Of a stretch of 64,000 bases of DNA, positions 8,136-16,284 are shown in pieces; position 1 is the first letter of the stretch, and every line of letters starts with the position of its first letter. This DNA is from Natrinema ejinorense (lineage in GTDB: Archaea; Halobacteriota; Halobacteria; Halobacteriales; Natrialbaceae): assembly GCF_002494345.1 (NCBI RefSeq), contig NZ_NXNI01000001.1, forward strand, positions 1,984,001-2,048,000, in the 5' to 3' direction. A program made the position numbers and the translations under genes. Under the pieces are notes generated by a model. It did not search any database. It was not told the origin of the DNA and was given only the letters and a program-made list of their open reading frames with translations.

Positions 8136-9362
8136 ATGAGAGACCAACAACGTCAGCAGTCCCGGAACACGAACAGGGACACACAGCAGATGGCACAGTC
8201 GACGATGAACCAGGGCCAGCAGACCATCGAACAGCTGATCGACCTCCAGCGCAATATGGCCCGCATGACGCTGAGTGCACTCGAGTGGCAGGACACTGCC
8301 CAGCGACAGGGCCTCGAAATGACGAAAACGATCCTCGAGAGCGCGCCGGGCTCGCAGTTCACCGAATCGATGGTCCAGAGCTATCTCCAGGGGATGGAGG
8401 CCGTCATGCCGGAGATGGAGCGGGCGATGGAAAAGGGCATGCAGGCGGCCACGCAGCCCCAGATGGAGGAGATGGGCTCGCAGCCGATCGGTCAGGGCCG
8501 GGCCAGCGAAGGGGAACCGAGCCAACGCGGGGCGGGCGGTCGGATGGCCGACCAGCAGATGGGGAGCCAGCAGGCCGGCAGACAGCAATTCGGCGGGGAA
8601 CAGGCCAGTACTGAACGATCGAGAGACACGCCACGGACACAGCCGGGCGAGCAGCGTGCCTCGAGCGAACGATCGCAGCCACAAGGTTCCGCTGGGACCG
8701 GGGAGTGGGTCTCGCCACAGGAGTACGGTGGCGAGTCGGCGAGCGCCTCCGGCTTCCAGCAACGACCGATGACGGGAGCGCAGACACGCTCGGGACAGCC
8801 GGACATCTCCCCTCAGGAGAGTCGGATCGAGCAGGGCAGGCTGGGTGGGTCCCAACGGAGTCAGACCGGCGGCCCTCCACAGGAGCCGGGTCGATCACCC
8901 ACGACCGGCCAGTTCGAACAGCGTGGGCAATACGGCCAGGAAGGGCAGCCGCAGCGTCACTCCCAGGAACCACAGCCTCGGGGCGGGCAACAGGGTCCCC
9001 AGGGCCAGCACGGTGGCCAGCCTCGGGGCGGTGAACAGGGCGGACGCGCCAGCGAGTACGAACAACCGATGCAGGGACGGGAATCGTCGCAGCCACGGAC
9101 GACCGGTCAGGGACGGGTTAGAGACCAGTACTCACAGCGCATCGAGACGGAGCACCGCGAGCGGGGAGAGCGGGGACGACCGAGTGCACGGGGGCACCAG
9201 GGGGAGAGTCCACAGTCGGGGGCTCGTGGTTCTCCGGAGCCTGGCGGGGAACTAACCGAGGGCCGAAGTGGCGGCGAGATGGATCGGACCGACGAGACGG
9301 GCGAGAGCAAGGACACGCAAGGACAGTCCGAACGGGACCACAGCGACGAGGACGAGGAGTAA
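8136..9362 (+). CDS. Phasin-like protein with long Q/G/R/S-rich disordered region
   Basis: A 408-residue protein in two parts. Residues 1 to about 110 are helical and Met/Gln-rich (QTIEQLIDLQRNMARMTL; SALEWQDTAQRQGLEMTKT) and look like polyhydroxyalkanoate granule-associated phasins. The rest, about 290 residues, is low-complexity and rich in Gln, Gly, Ser, Arg, Glu and Pro, with no predicted fold, ending in an acidic tail. The GTG at 8127 is an equally possible start. Phasin identity is an inference from the pattern of the helical part; no PHA synthase is in the window. The tail could drive condensation or coat a granule. Confidence 0.65.
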   Translation: MRDQQRQQSRNTNRDTQQMAQSTMNQGQQTIEQLIDLQRNMARMTLSALEWQDTAQRQGLEMTKTILESAPGSQFTESMVQSYLQGMEAVMPEMERAMEKGMQAATQPQMEEMGSQPIGQGRASEGEPSQRGAGGRMADQQMGSQQAGRQQFGGEQASTERSRDTPRTQPGEQRASSERSQPQGSAGTGEWVSPQEYGGESASASGFQQRPMTGAQTRSGQPDISPQESRIEQGRLGGSQRSQTGGPPQEPGRSPTTGQFEQRGQYGQEGQPQRHSQEPQPRGGQQGPQGQHGGQPRGGEQGGRASEYEQPMQGRESSQPRTTGQGRVRDQYSQRIETEHRERGERGRPSARGHQGESPQSGARGSPEPGGELTEGRSGGEMDRTDETGESKDTQGQSERDHSDEDEE

Positions 9363-9498
9363 GCGCAGGACTGATCAGTCGGGCCGATCAACGATCCGCG
9401 TCGTTTCGTCGCTCGAGGCCGGGACTCGAGGCCGACCCGGTCCGTCGAACCGTCGCTCCTCGTACTTGGGGCGTCGCCGAAAGAAGTTCGAAACGGTG

Positions 9499-9921
9499 TT
9501 ACCGGCTTCGGTCGTCGCCGAGGAGGTCGTCGTCATCGTCGTCGCGGATCAGCCCCTCGTCGTCCGAGCCGCTAATATCGTCGTCGTCCCGGTCGATACC
9601 GCGATCCTGTCCCGTTCCGGAACCGGCTGTGCCGGTCCCGGTGTCCATATCGCCGGTTCCGCCGGACGCGCCGACACCGGAGAGGTCGTGCTCGAGGTGG
9701 ATTTCGTCGTCGGTGACGCGACTGACAGCCTCTTCCTGAAGCGGGTAGGTATCCGCCCCGCTGTCGCTCCATCCGAGCGTTGCCTTGATCGAGTCCGTGA
9801 TGCCGGGGTCCGGTTCGACGTGGGCCGTTCCGTGTTCGACGGCTGCGACCATTCCGACCTCGTCACCGTCGGCGTTGACGACGCGTTTGCCGACGTCGTC
9901 GTCGGTAAATTGCGGGGTCAT
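9499..9921 (-). CDS. PRC-barrel domain protein with Asp-rich tail
   Basis: 140 residues. The first part (DDDVGKRVVNADGDEVG, then AHVEPDPGI) is the strand pattern of a PRC-barrel, a small beta-barrel found in photosynthetic reaction centres, RimM and many haloarchaeal stress proteins. The second half is Gly/Thr then Asp-rich and probably unstructured. The ATG at 9921 is chosen because the barrel begins there. It converges with the phasin-like gene. Function is unknown. Confidence 0.75.
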   Translation of the reverse strand: MTPQFTDDDVGKRVVNADGDEVGMVAAVEHGTAHVEPDPGITDSIKATLGWSDSGADTYPLQEEAVSRVTDDEIHLEHDLSGVGASGGTGDMDTGTGTAGSGTGQDRGIDRDDDDISGSDDEGLIRDDDDDDLLGDDRSR

Positions 9922-10029
9922 TACAGTGTCATCAGCGGCCGATCCGCGCAAGGTCGTGGTGCTTGCGCGCGCTTGCGACCGGACGGTCGGACTCGAGTCT
10001 CGATGCCGAAACGGTGTCGGAGGGGCCGA

Positions 10030-10794
10030 TTACTCGAACTCCGGCTCCCGGTCCTCGAGGAACGCAGTGACGCCTTCCTCGTGGGCGTCCGACGTCCGGG
10101 CCTGTGCCTGCAGCAGGTTCTCGTAGTCGAGCGCGTCGTCCCAGGCGCGACCCATGTTTTCGTGCATGGCCTGTTTCATCATGCCGATGGTGGCCGTCGG
10201 GCCGCTGGCAAGTCCCGCGACGGTTTCGGCGACGCGATCGTCGAGTTCGTCGGCAGGGACCGACTCGTTGACCAACTCGAGGTCGGCCGCACGCTCGGCG
10301 TCGAAGAACTCGCCGGTGAACGCGAGTTGCTTTGCGGCCCGCAGTCCGACGATGTGCGGGAGGATGACGGTACCGCCGGTATCGGGAATCAGGCCGACTC
10401 TGACGAACGCACAGGAAAACGTCGCATCGGCGGCGGCGTAGGCGATGTCCGCGAGCGCGACGATCGAGAGGCCCGCACCGATGGCGTCGCCGTTTACCTT
10501 CGCGACGATCGGAACGGGACACTCGAGCATCGCTTCGACGACGCGGCCGAAGGTTTCGGTGACCCGCTCGTAGGCCGCCTTCGAGGAGTCGGGTGTTTCC
10601 GCCATCGACTCGAGGTCGCCCCCGGCGCTGAACGCGTCGCCGTTGCCGGTAATGACGATCGCGTCGTACTCCGCGGGCGTGGCGGCTTCGATCTCGTCGG
10701 CTAGCTCGTCGGCCGTCTCCATCGTGAGCGCGTTGAGCGCAGCGGGTCGATCGAACGCCAGTCGCAACACGCCGTCGTCGCTGTTGATCTCCAT
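10030..10794 (-). CDS. Enoyl-CoA hydratase/isomerase family protein, PaaG-like
   Basis: Cytoplasmic crotonase-fold enzyme of 254 residues acting on an acyl-CoA. The oxyanion-hole region AFSAGGDLESM is present. The two glutamates of true hydratases are absent: their positions read GAGLSIVALADI and CAFVRVGLIPDTGGT. This last pattern is that of PaaG, the ring 1,2-epoxyphenylacetyl-CoA isomerase group, which uses an aspartate instead. So an isomerase is more likely than a hydratase. No other phenylacetate genes are in the window. A TATA-like box (10816-10824) precedes it. Confidence 0.85.
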   Translation of the reverse strand: MEINSDDGVLRLAFDRPAALNALTMETADELADEIEAATPAEYDAIVITGNGDAFSAGGDLESMAETPDSSKAAYERVTETFGRVVEAMLECPVPIVAKVNGDAIGAGLSIVALADIAYAAADATFSCAFVRVGLIPDTGGTVILPHIVGLRAAKQLAFTGEFFDAERAADLELVNESVPADELDDRVAETVAGLASGPTATIGMMKQAMHENMGRAWDDALDYENLLQAQARTSDAHEEGVTAFLEDREPEFE

Positions 10795-10812
10795 GCCGCA
10801 GGTGTTGGTCGG

Positions 10813-10826
10813 CCGGATATTAACTG
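10813..10826 (-). promoter_or_regulatory. Promoter of the PaaG-like gene
   Basis: Minus strand GTTAATATCC is centred about 26 bases before the ATG, consistent with leaderless transcription. Two direct copies of GACCGATCGGCGA lie nearby at about 10878 and 10898, between this gene and the Bat-type regulator. Confidence 0.5.
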
Positions 10827-10950
10827 TTGGAGACTTCTCTTCTCGAGCAGCGGTGTCAAGTTCGTTCAGTCGACCGATCGGCGATCAACAGACCGATCGG
10901 CGAAAACCATCGCTTCGACCGTCGGACGAACCCCGTTCCCTCGAGGGGGC

Positions 10951-11619
10951 TCAGTTCGACGGGACCGGCGGTGCGGCGGTCTCTTCTTCGGTCACGTTGA
11001 GTTCGGACGTGACGAGTGCGCGGTAGGCCCGCCGGAGTCGCTCGGAGAGGGCTTGATGGGAGATACCCAGCTCCTCGGACAGTTCCTGCATCGAGACCTC
11101 GCGGGGGATCTCGAAGTAGCCGTGGTCGATCGCTGCGACCAGCGTTTCGTACTGGCGGGCCGTCAGCCCACACTGGGAGTGGCTCTCCTCGGCGAGATCG
11201 AAGAGCCGGACGATCGTCGGCGTGACGTCGTTGTCGTCGAGGCGGTCGTACAGCGAACTCACGCTCTCGCGGTCGACCACGCGGACGGTGAGCAGCCACG
11301 TGCCGTTCGACGCGGCGGCGCTCAGTACCGTCCCGCCCTCCTCGAGGGTGAGCTCGAACGGGTCGACGGTATCGGGTTCGAACTCGATGTCGTACAGCCA
11401 CCGGTCCTCGTCGCTGCTGATCCGGGAATACGCGCCGATCGCGGCGGCCCCGTCGAGGGCCGCTTCGAGTTCCGACCGCGAGGGCCCCGACAGCCAGAGC
11501 CCGTGGCCGCTCGAGGCGATCACCCGTTCCATTTCGCACGTCAGGGAGGGGACAGCCGCGAACAGCTCGCCCGTTCCGGTTCCGTCAGCCGGGATCTCGA
11601 TGTCTGCGATGGATGTCAT
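10951..11619 (-). CDS. HTH_10 (bacterioopsin-activator type) transcription regulator
   Basis: A 222-residue DNA-binding regulator. The C-terminal region (LTARQYETLVAAIDHGYFEI, then SMQELSEELGISHQALSERL) is the HTH_10 helix-turn-helix that defines haloarchaeal Bat-like regulators. The N-terminal 150 residues form the sensor domain common to this family; it contains only single cysteines and lacks the cysteine cluster expected of a redox sensor. It is the last gene of the minus-strand respiratory block, after wtpB, so control of molybdate uptake or respiration is possible but unproven. The ATG at 11619 follows a TATA-like GGTTATGC about 31 bases upstream. Confidence 0.9.
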   Translation of the reverse strand: MTSIADIEIPADGTGTGELFAAVPSLTCEMERVIASSGHGLWLSGPSRSELEAALDGAAAIGAYSRISSDEDRWLYDIEFEPDTVDPFELTLEEGGTVLSAAASNGTWLLTVRVVDRESVSSLYDRLDDNDVTPTIVRLFDLAEESHSQCGLTARQYETLVAAIDHGYFEIPREVSMQELSEELGISHQALSERLRRAYRALVTSELNVTEEETAAPPVPSN

Positions 11620-11761
11620 GAGTCTCACCCGTGGATACGACTACGAACTGCATAACCCCACTTCCAAAGCACTTAGAACCGTTCAGAGCGAATTACACGC
11701 GTTTTGATGGGTTCGAAGGACGAGACGACACGCCACACGACGACGGCTCAGGCGGTCCGTC

Positions 11762-12610
11762 TCAGTGTTGCCTGGGCGTTCCGACCAGCAACTGGACGGC
11801 GACGACGACGGTCACGGCGATCGCGAGCAAGGCGAGCGCGATGGGGACGATGGCGTCGATCCCACGAGCGATAAACGAGACGCGGATCTGCACGGGCATG
11901 GTTCGCGGTGAGTACGCGACCATCATCGTCGCGCCGAACTCGCCGATCGCCCGGACGAACGTCAGTACGATCCCGGCGGCGATGGCGTTGCGCGCAAGCG
12001 GCAGCGACACCAGTCGTATCGTTCGCAGTGGCCCATACCCCATCGTCCGCGCGGCTTCCTCGAGGCGGGGATCGACGCCGTCGAAGCCCGCGCGGGCGGT
12101 AACGACGAGAAACGGCGCGGCGACGAACGTCTGGGCGAGGACGACGCCGGCGTGGCTTCCCGTCAGCGGCATCCCGAGCGCCACGGCGGCCGCGCCGATC
12201 GGCGTGTATCGACCGACGACGGTCAGCAACATCACGCCGCCGACGATCGGCGGGACGACGAGCGGGAGCAAGACGAGCGCTTCGACCAGCCGCTTGCCGC
12301 GAAACGAGCCCCGCGAGAGGACGTACGCCAGCGGGACGCCGAAGACGGTCGCGATGGTCGTCGAAACCGGGGCCGTCACCAGCGAGGTTCTGATCGCGTC
12401 CTGAATCGTCGGATCCGTGAGCCCGGCGACGAGATCGACCGCCCGCATTCGAAGCAGAAAGACGGCGACGGGGACGACGAAGTACGCGAGCAACACTGCG
12501 CCGAGTAGCGCCGGGACGGCCAGCACCGTCGGGAGCCACTCGAGGCTAGCGGTACGACGAGTGTGACCGTCATCGGGATCCTCCTGACGGGCGGAATTGG
12601 CCCTGCTCAC
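11762..12610 (-). CDS. wtpB: Tungstate/molybdate ABC transporter permease
   Basis: Inner-membrane channel subunit of an oxyanion importer (282 residues, about six TM helices). The EAA loop that contacts the ATPase reads EEAARTMGYGPLRTIRLVSLP. Similarity in length and motif is to ModB/WtpB/CysT permeases; the neighbour binding protein and the molybdoenzyme operon point to molybdate or tungstate rather than sulfate. It overlaps the wtpA stop by four bases. No ATPase gene (wtpC/modC) is next to it in this window. Confidence 0.88.
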   Translation of the reverse strand: MSRANSARQEDPDDGHTRRTASLEWLPTVLAVPALLGAVLLAYFVVPVAVFLLRMRAVDLVAGLTDPTIQDAIRTSLVTAPVSTTIATVFGVPLAYVLSRGSFRGKRLVEALVLLPLVVPPIVGGVMLLTVVGRYTPIGAAAVALGMPLTGSHAGVVLAQTFVAAPFLVVTARAGFDGVDPRLEEAARTMGYGPLRTIRLVSLPLARNAIAAGIVLTFVRAIGEFGATMMVAYSPRTMPVQIRVSFIARGIDAIVPIALALLAIAVTVVVAVQLLVGTPRQH

Positions 12611-13560
12611 GGCTGGATCGCCTCCGGCGGATCGCCGTGGAATCGCGGCAACGAGCCGTCGACCCGCAGCCCGGACTCGGTGAGCAGGTCGTCGTTCTCG
12701 AGGAGGAACGCGACGAACTCCTGTCCCGCCTCGGGATTGTCCGCATCGGTACGGACCGTCGCGTTGTAGACGACGGGCGACCCCTCGACGGTGTGGCCGT
12801 CGGCGGTCGTGTAGCTCGCCTGCGCGTACCGGTCGGCGGCGGCGGGAGCACCGAAGTTGTACGCGTCGGAAAGCCGGCGGACGGCAACCTCACGCTCGGA
12901 CGCCATGTTGCTATAGGCGACCGCACAGGCACGATTCCCGCTCTCGACACCGGCGAGCAGTTGCGATTCGTTGGGAACGTGAGCGACCGTTTCGGCCATC
13001 GCGTCGCGAAACCCGTCGAGCCCGTGTTCCCGTTCGGCGAGTTCGAAGAGGAGGAGCGCCCGATAGCCAAGCGGGTCGAGATCCGGATCACTGATCGCGA
13101 TCGCACCTTCGTCGGCGTCGTCGAAACACTCGTACCACGGGCGATCGGTCTCGAGACACGCACCCAGGTCGGTCTCCGGTTCGTAGGCGATCACGACCTC
13201 GTTGGCCGCGAACGAGGCGTCCCAGTCGGCGTGGTCGGGGTAGAGTCGATCCCGCAGGAGTTCGATGTCGGCTCCGATCACGACGTCCGGATACTTCGTT
13301 CCGTCCTCGACCAGCCGCAACACCGCGTTGGTTCCGTGATATTCGCCCTCGTAGTGGACGTCGGACCCGGCTTCGAACGCCGGGCCGATCCGCTCTTCGA
13401 GGGCGATAGCAAGGCTGCCCGCAGCGAGCACCCGAACCCTGTCGGTGCTGCCGAGACAACCCGCGGTCCCGACGAGTCCCGCGGTGAGGCCGCCCACCCC
13501 CGCGAGTACCTCCCGACGGCTCCTCGAGGGGCTCCGACCGCGACCGTCGTGGGTATCCAT
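12607..13560 (-). CDS. wtpA: Tungstate/molybdate-binding lipoprotein
   Basis: Solute-binding protein of 317 residues that captures molybdate or tungstate outside the cell. The N-terminus is a Tat lipoprotein signal: SRREVLAGVGG, hydrophobic stretch, then TAGC lipobox at about residue 35. The mature protein starts with VRVLAAGSLAIALE, the ligand-loop pattern of this family, and later has YEGEYHGTNAVLRLVEDG. The start at 13560 is set by the signal peptide and by a TATA-like box 25 bases upstream. It is the first gene of the wtpAB pair, next to mobB, so it probably feeds the molybdoenzyme encoded at 20-23 kb. Confidence 0.88.
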   Translation of the reverse strand: MDTHDGRGRSPSRSRREVLAGVGGLTAGLVGTAGCLGSTDRVRVLAAGSLAIALEERIGPAFEAGSDVHYEGEYHGTNAVLRLVEDGTKYPDVVIGADIELLRDRLYPDHADWDASFAANEVVIAYEPETDLGACLETDRPWYECFDDADEGAIAISDPDLDPLGYRALLLFELAEREHGLDGFRDAMAETVAHVPNESQLLAGVESGNRACAVAYSNMASEREVAVRRLSDAYNFGAPAAADRYAQASYTTADGHTVEGSPVVYNATVRTDADNPEAGQEFVAFLLENDDLLTESGLRVDGSLPRFHGDPPEAIQP

Positions 13561-13580
13561 ACCACTCCTTTCTATCCCCG

Positions 13581-13590
13581 GTATAAATAT
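13581..13590 (-). promoter_or_regulatory. Promoter of wtpAB
   Basis: Minus strand ATATTTATAC is centred 25 bases before the wtpA ATG. Just upstream are two short inverted repeats (ACTGG..CCAGT at about 13592-13609 and GTTCC..GGAAC at about 13602-13620) that could be an operator. Confidence 0.55.
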
Positions 13591-13702
13591 AACTGGTATT
13601 GGTTCCAGTATTGTGGGAACTAAACCGAAGGTGGTTTCGACAGCGGATCTACGACGGCTACACGGTCGCCCGACCACGGCCCGTCGCGGCCGTCGAAGCG
13701 GC

Positions 13703-14260
13703 TTACTCGGTCGGTTCGTCGCTCGGGTGCTCAGCGATGTCGGTCGAGGCATCGAGTTTGTCGAGCCCACGGATCGTTTCGACGAGTTCGTCGATCGGGT
13801 CGTCGCCGCGGCCGACGACGGTACCGCCGACCGCCGACGCGTCCCGATCCCCGACGAGAACCGTCGGCAGCGGCGCGTCGGCGAACCCTTCGACGATGAC
13901 GGTGTCGTATCCGCAGCGGGCGAGCCGCTCGAGCGAACTCGTCAGCGCTCGAATTTCGGGGTCGTCGGACTCGAGGAGCGACTCCGCGTCGTCGGGATCG
14001 GGCGGGTTCCGCTTTCCCCGTGTCGTGACCTCGAAGGTCAACGCGGGCGTCACCCCGACGACGGTTTCGGCACCGGCGGTCCGGTGGCGATGCGTGTCGG
14101 TCCCTGGGGTATCGATCTCGATGTCGTGGTGGATCGATTTGACGGTCGCGACGCGGCCGGTCTCTGCCAACCGCGGGACGAGCCGCTCGACGAGCGACGT
14201 CTTGCCGGCGTCGCTTGGGCCGGCCAGACAGACGACACGGAGACGCGAACCCTGACACAT
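13703..14260 (-). CDS. mobB: Molybdopterin-guanine dinucleotide biosynthesis protein MobB
   Basis: GTP-binding adaptor of molybdenum cofactor (bis-MGD) synthesis, 185 residues. The P-loop GPSDAGKTSLVERL begins near residue 14, followed by VKSIHHDIEIDTPGTDTHRHR, the MobB segment around the nucleotide and by VIVEGFADAPLP near the end. It lies 82 bases after the mrp-like gene and before wtpA, placing cofactor finishing and Mo uptake beside the molybdoenzyme operon. ATG 14269 is an alternative start, three codons earlier. Confidence 0.92.
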   Translation of the reverse strand: MCQGSRLRVVCLAGPSDAGKTSLVERLVPRLAETGRVATVKSIHHDIEIDTPGTDTHRHRTAGAETVVGVTPALTFEVTTRGKRNPPDPDDAESLLESDDPEIRALTSSLERLARCGYDTVIVEGFADAPLPTVLVGDRDASAVGGTVVGRGDDPIDELVETIRGLDKLDASTDIAEHPSDEPTE

Positions 14261-14342
14261 AGCTCTCATCTCGGTGTACGGCTACAAGACCCGTTCGAAC
14301 GGTCGACGGTGGGTGGATCGCGTTGCCTTCGACTCGCCGGGA

Positions 14343-15620
14343 CTACCGCGAAACGGCCATCACCCACTCGTTCGGCCCGCGCCGGCGGACTTCGTACTCC
14401 TCGAACGCGTCGCCAGGCGGTCCGTCGCGACCGACCGCGGCGACGAGCTCCGCCGCGAGCGGCGACGGATCGTGATCGTTGAGCAGGTAGAACCACTCGC
14501 CGGGCTCGGTCACGCGGAACTCCTCGGTGGCCTGCTCGTGGCGGATCGGCTTCGGCAGCCCGCGCAGGTCGAGCGCGTGATCGGGCACCGAGAAATCGTC
14601 GACGTCCTCGAGCCGCTCGCGGACGGCGTCGGCGAGGTCGATCATCTCGGCTGGCACGCCGTCGTCGAAGTCGCGAACCCGCTCGTCGAAGGGTAGTTCG
14701 CACAGTACCGGTTTGTCGAGTTCCCGCTCGACGTCCGTGTCCGGGAAGAGATCGTGTTCGCGGCCACAGTCGCAGGTAAACCCGCGCATGTTGACGACCG
14801 TTCCCAGCAGCGGGACGCCGTTTTCCTCGAACAGCGTGGCGCTGCGCGACGTGTCGGCCACGCTGGTCGGATGCGGCGTGCTGACCAGCACTGCGCCGTC
14901 GATGGGAAGCGACTGGAGCGCCGTCAGGACGATGTCACCGGTCCCCGGCGGCAGGTCGACGACGAGGGTGTCGAGCTCGCCCCACGCGGTGTCCTCGAAC
15001 AGTTCGCTGACGGCCTCGTGAGCCATCGCGCCGCGCCAGGCCAGGGGCTCGTCGTTCGCGATAAGGCCGACGCTCATCGCGGTGAGATCGCCGGCGTCGA
15101 TCGGTTCGGCGTTCCCCTCGGCGTCGGCGGCAATCGGCCCCTCGAGATCCAGTAGTTCGGGCACGTTCGGCCCGTAGAGGTCGGCGTCGAACAGGCCGAC
15201 GTCGTGGTCCGGTTCGGCCGCCAGCGCCCGGGCGAGTTGCGTCGAGACGGTCGTCTTGCCGACGCCGCCCTTGGCGCTCGCGACGGCGATCACGGTGTCG
15301 ACGCCCGCGGGACCGTCGATCTCGTCGTCGGCGGCCCCATCGGGCGCGTCGCCTTCGACCGTCGCACGCTCGACGCCGGGCGTTGCCAGGGCCCGCCGGC
15401 GGATTGCCTCGGTGACGTCCTCCGCGGTCGGTTCGTCGAAGCCGGTGAGATCCGCGTCGATCCGCACGACCCGCTCGTCGACCGAGACGGCAGTCACCAG
15501 CCCGGAGTCGAGCACGTTGCCGCCCAGGTCCGGATCTTCGACGTCGCGCAGGCCGTTCCGGACGCGGTCGGCGAGGTCGTCGGTCGGGACGTCGTCGGGA
15601 ACGATATCGTGTTTCGCCAT
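14343..15620 (-). CDS. Mrp/NBP35-type Fe-S carrier ATPase fused to a DUF2249 domain
   Basis: 425 residues in three parts. Residues about 10-90 are a MIP18/DUF59 domain. Residues about 107-340 are a ParA-like Fe-S carrier ATPase with the deviant Walker A ASAKGGVGKTT (KGGVGKT at 117-123) and a CDCGREHDLFPD segment in place of the usual CxxC. The last 80 residues (LDLRGLPKPIRHEQATEEF, then EWFYLLNDHDPSPL) match DUF2249, a small domain often found with nitrogen-oxide metabolism. The gene closes the molybdoenzyme operon, one base after its neighbour, so it may deliver Fe-S clusters to that enzyme. Domain names are from recognised motifs. Confidence 0.88.
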   Translation of the reverse strand: MAKHDIVPDDVPTDDLADRVRNGLRDVEDPDLGGNVLDSGLVTAVSVDERVVRIDADLTGFDEPTAEDVTEAIRRRALATPGVERATVEGDAPDGAADDEIDGPAGVDTVIAVASAKGGVGKTTVSTQLARALAAEPDHDVGLFDADLYGPNVPELLDLEGPIAADAEGNAEPIDAGDLTAMSVGLIANDEPLAWRGAMAHEAVSELFEDTAWGELDTLVVDLPPGTGDIVLTALQSLPIDGAVLVSTPHPTSVADTSRSATLFEENGVPLLGTVVNMRGFTCDCGREHDLFPDTDVERELDKPVLCELPFDERVRDFDDGVPAEMIDLADAVRERLEDVDDFSVPDHALDLRGLPKPIRHEQATEEFRVTEPGEWFYLLNDHDPSPLAAELVAAVGRDGPPGDAFEEYEVRRRGPNEWVMAVSR

Positions 15621-15621
15621 G

Positions 15622-16284
15622 TTACCAGGCCTCGAATTCGTCGGCGTCCTCGTCGGGTTCGCGCTCGGTCATCAGCGTCCCGCCGTAGGGACGGTAGTCG
15701 AGGTCGTAGGTGTTGGCGACCGTATCCAGCGCGTCTTCCCGCTCGGCGATCGTCGCGGTATCGAACTCGAAGGCCTCGATGGCCGCGACCAACTCTTCGT
15801 CGGTCACCCGTCCCTCGGCGTAGCCCGCCGCGATGCCGTCGCGGAGGATGTCGGCGTTCCGGCGCAGCCGCGTTGCTTCGTCGAACTGCTCGCGCATGTC
15901 GTCGTCGAGCCCGCCCCGATCGAGGGGAATTCCCTCGAGCAACTCGGTCGCCCGCTCGTCGAACTGACCGGCCATCTTCAACAGTTCGACGACCTGTTTC
16001 TTCGGGGTAAGCGACTGCCAGGCGTTGCGGGCATCGTCGGCGACGACGGCGTCGACGGCTTCGGTCCACTCCGTCGAGCGTTCGACGTCCTCGAACGCCT
16101 GCGCGACGAACGCGCCGACGTGGTCGTCGGGAATCGTGACGCCGAGTGATTCCTCGATGGGTGACCCCCCAGCACTGGTGTCGGTCGTACAGCCCGCATC
16201 GGGGTCGTGGTCGCGGTTTGCATCCGATTCGCCGTTCGCGTTCCGTGGCTCGTCCGTGGGTGTGCTGTCGAGTTCGTAGGTCAT
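15622..16284 (-). CDS. Hypothetical protein of the molybdoenzyme operon
   Basis: A 220-residue acidic, soluble, mostly helical protein with no recognised family. The first 45 residues are low complexity (Asp, Asn, Thr). The rest is helix-rich (AWQSLTPKKQVVELLKMAGQ, DEELVAAIEAFEFDTATIAE). It overlaps the HEAT gene before it by four bases and is one base from the Mrp fusion, so it is translated with the operon. A chaperone or assembly role is suggested only by this position. Confidence 0.75.
   Translation of the reverse strand: MTYELDSTPTDEPRNANGESDANRDHDPDAGCTTDTSAGGSPIEESLGVTIPDDHVGAFVAQAFEDVERSTEWTEAVDAVVADDARNAWQSLTPKKQVVELLKMAGQFDERATELLEGIPLDRGGLDDDMREQFDEATRLRRNADILRDGIAAGYAEGRVTDEELVAAIEAFEFDTATIAEREDALDTVANTYDLDYRPYGGTLMTEREPDEDADEFEAW

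Noticed and set aside
10951-11619. HTH_10 protein as a NarO-like redox regulator
   Set aside because: The sensor part lacks a cysteine cluster; only single Cys residues are visible.
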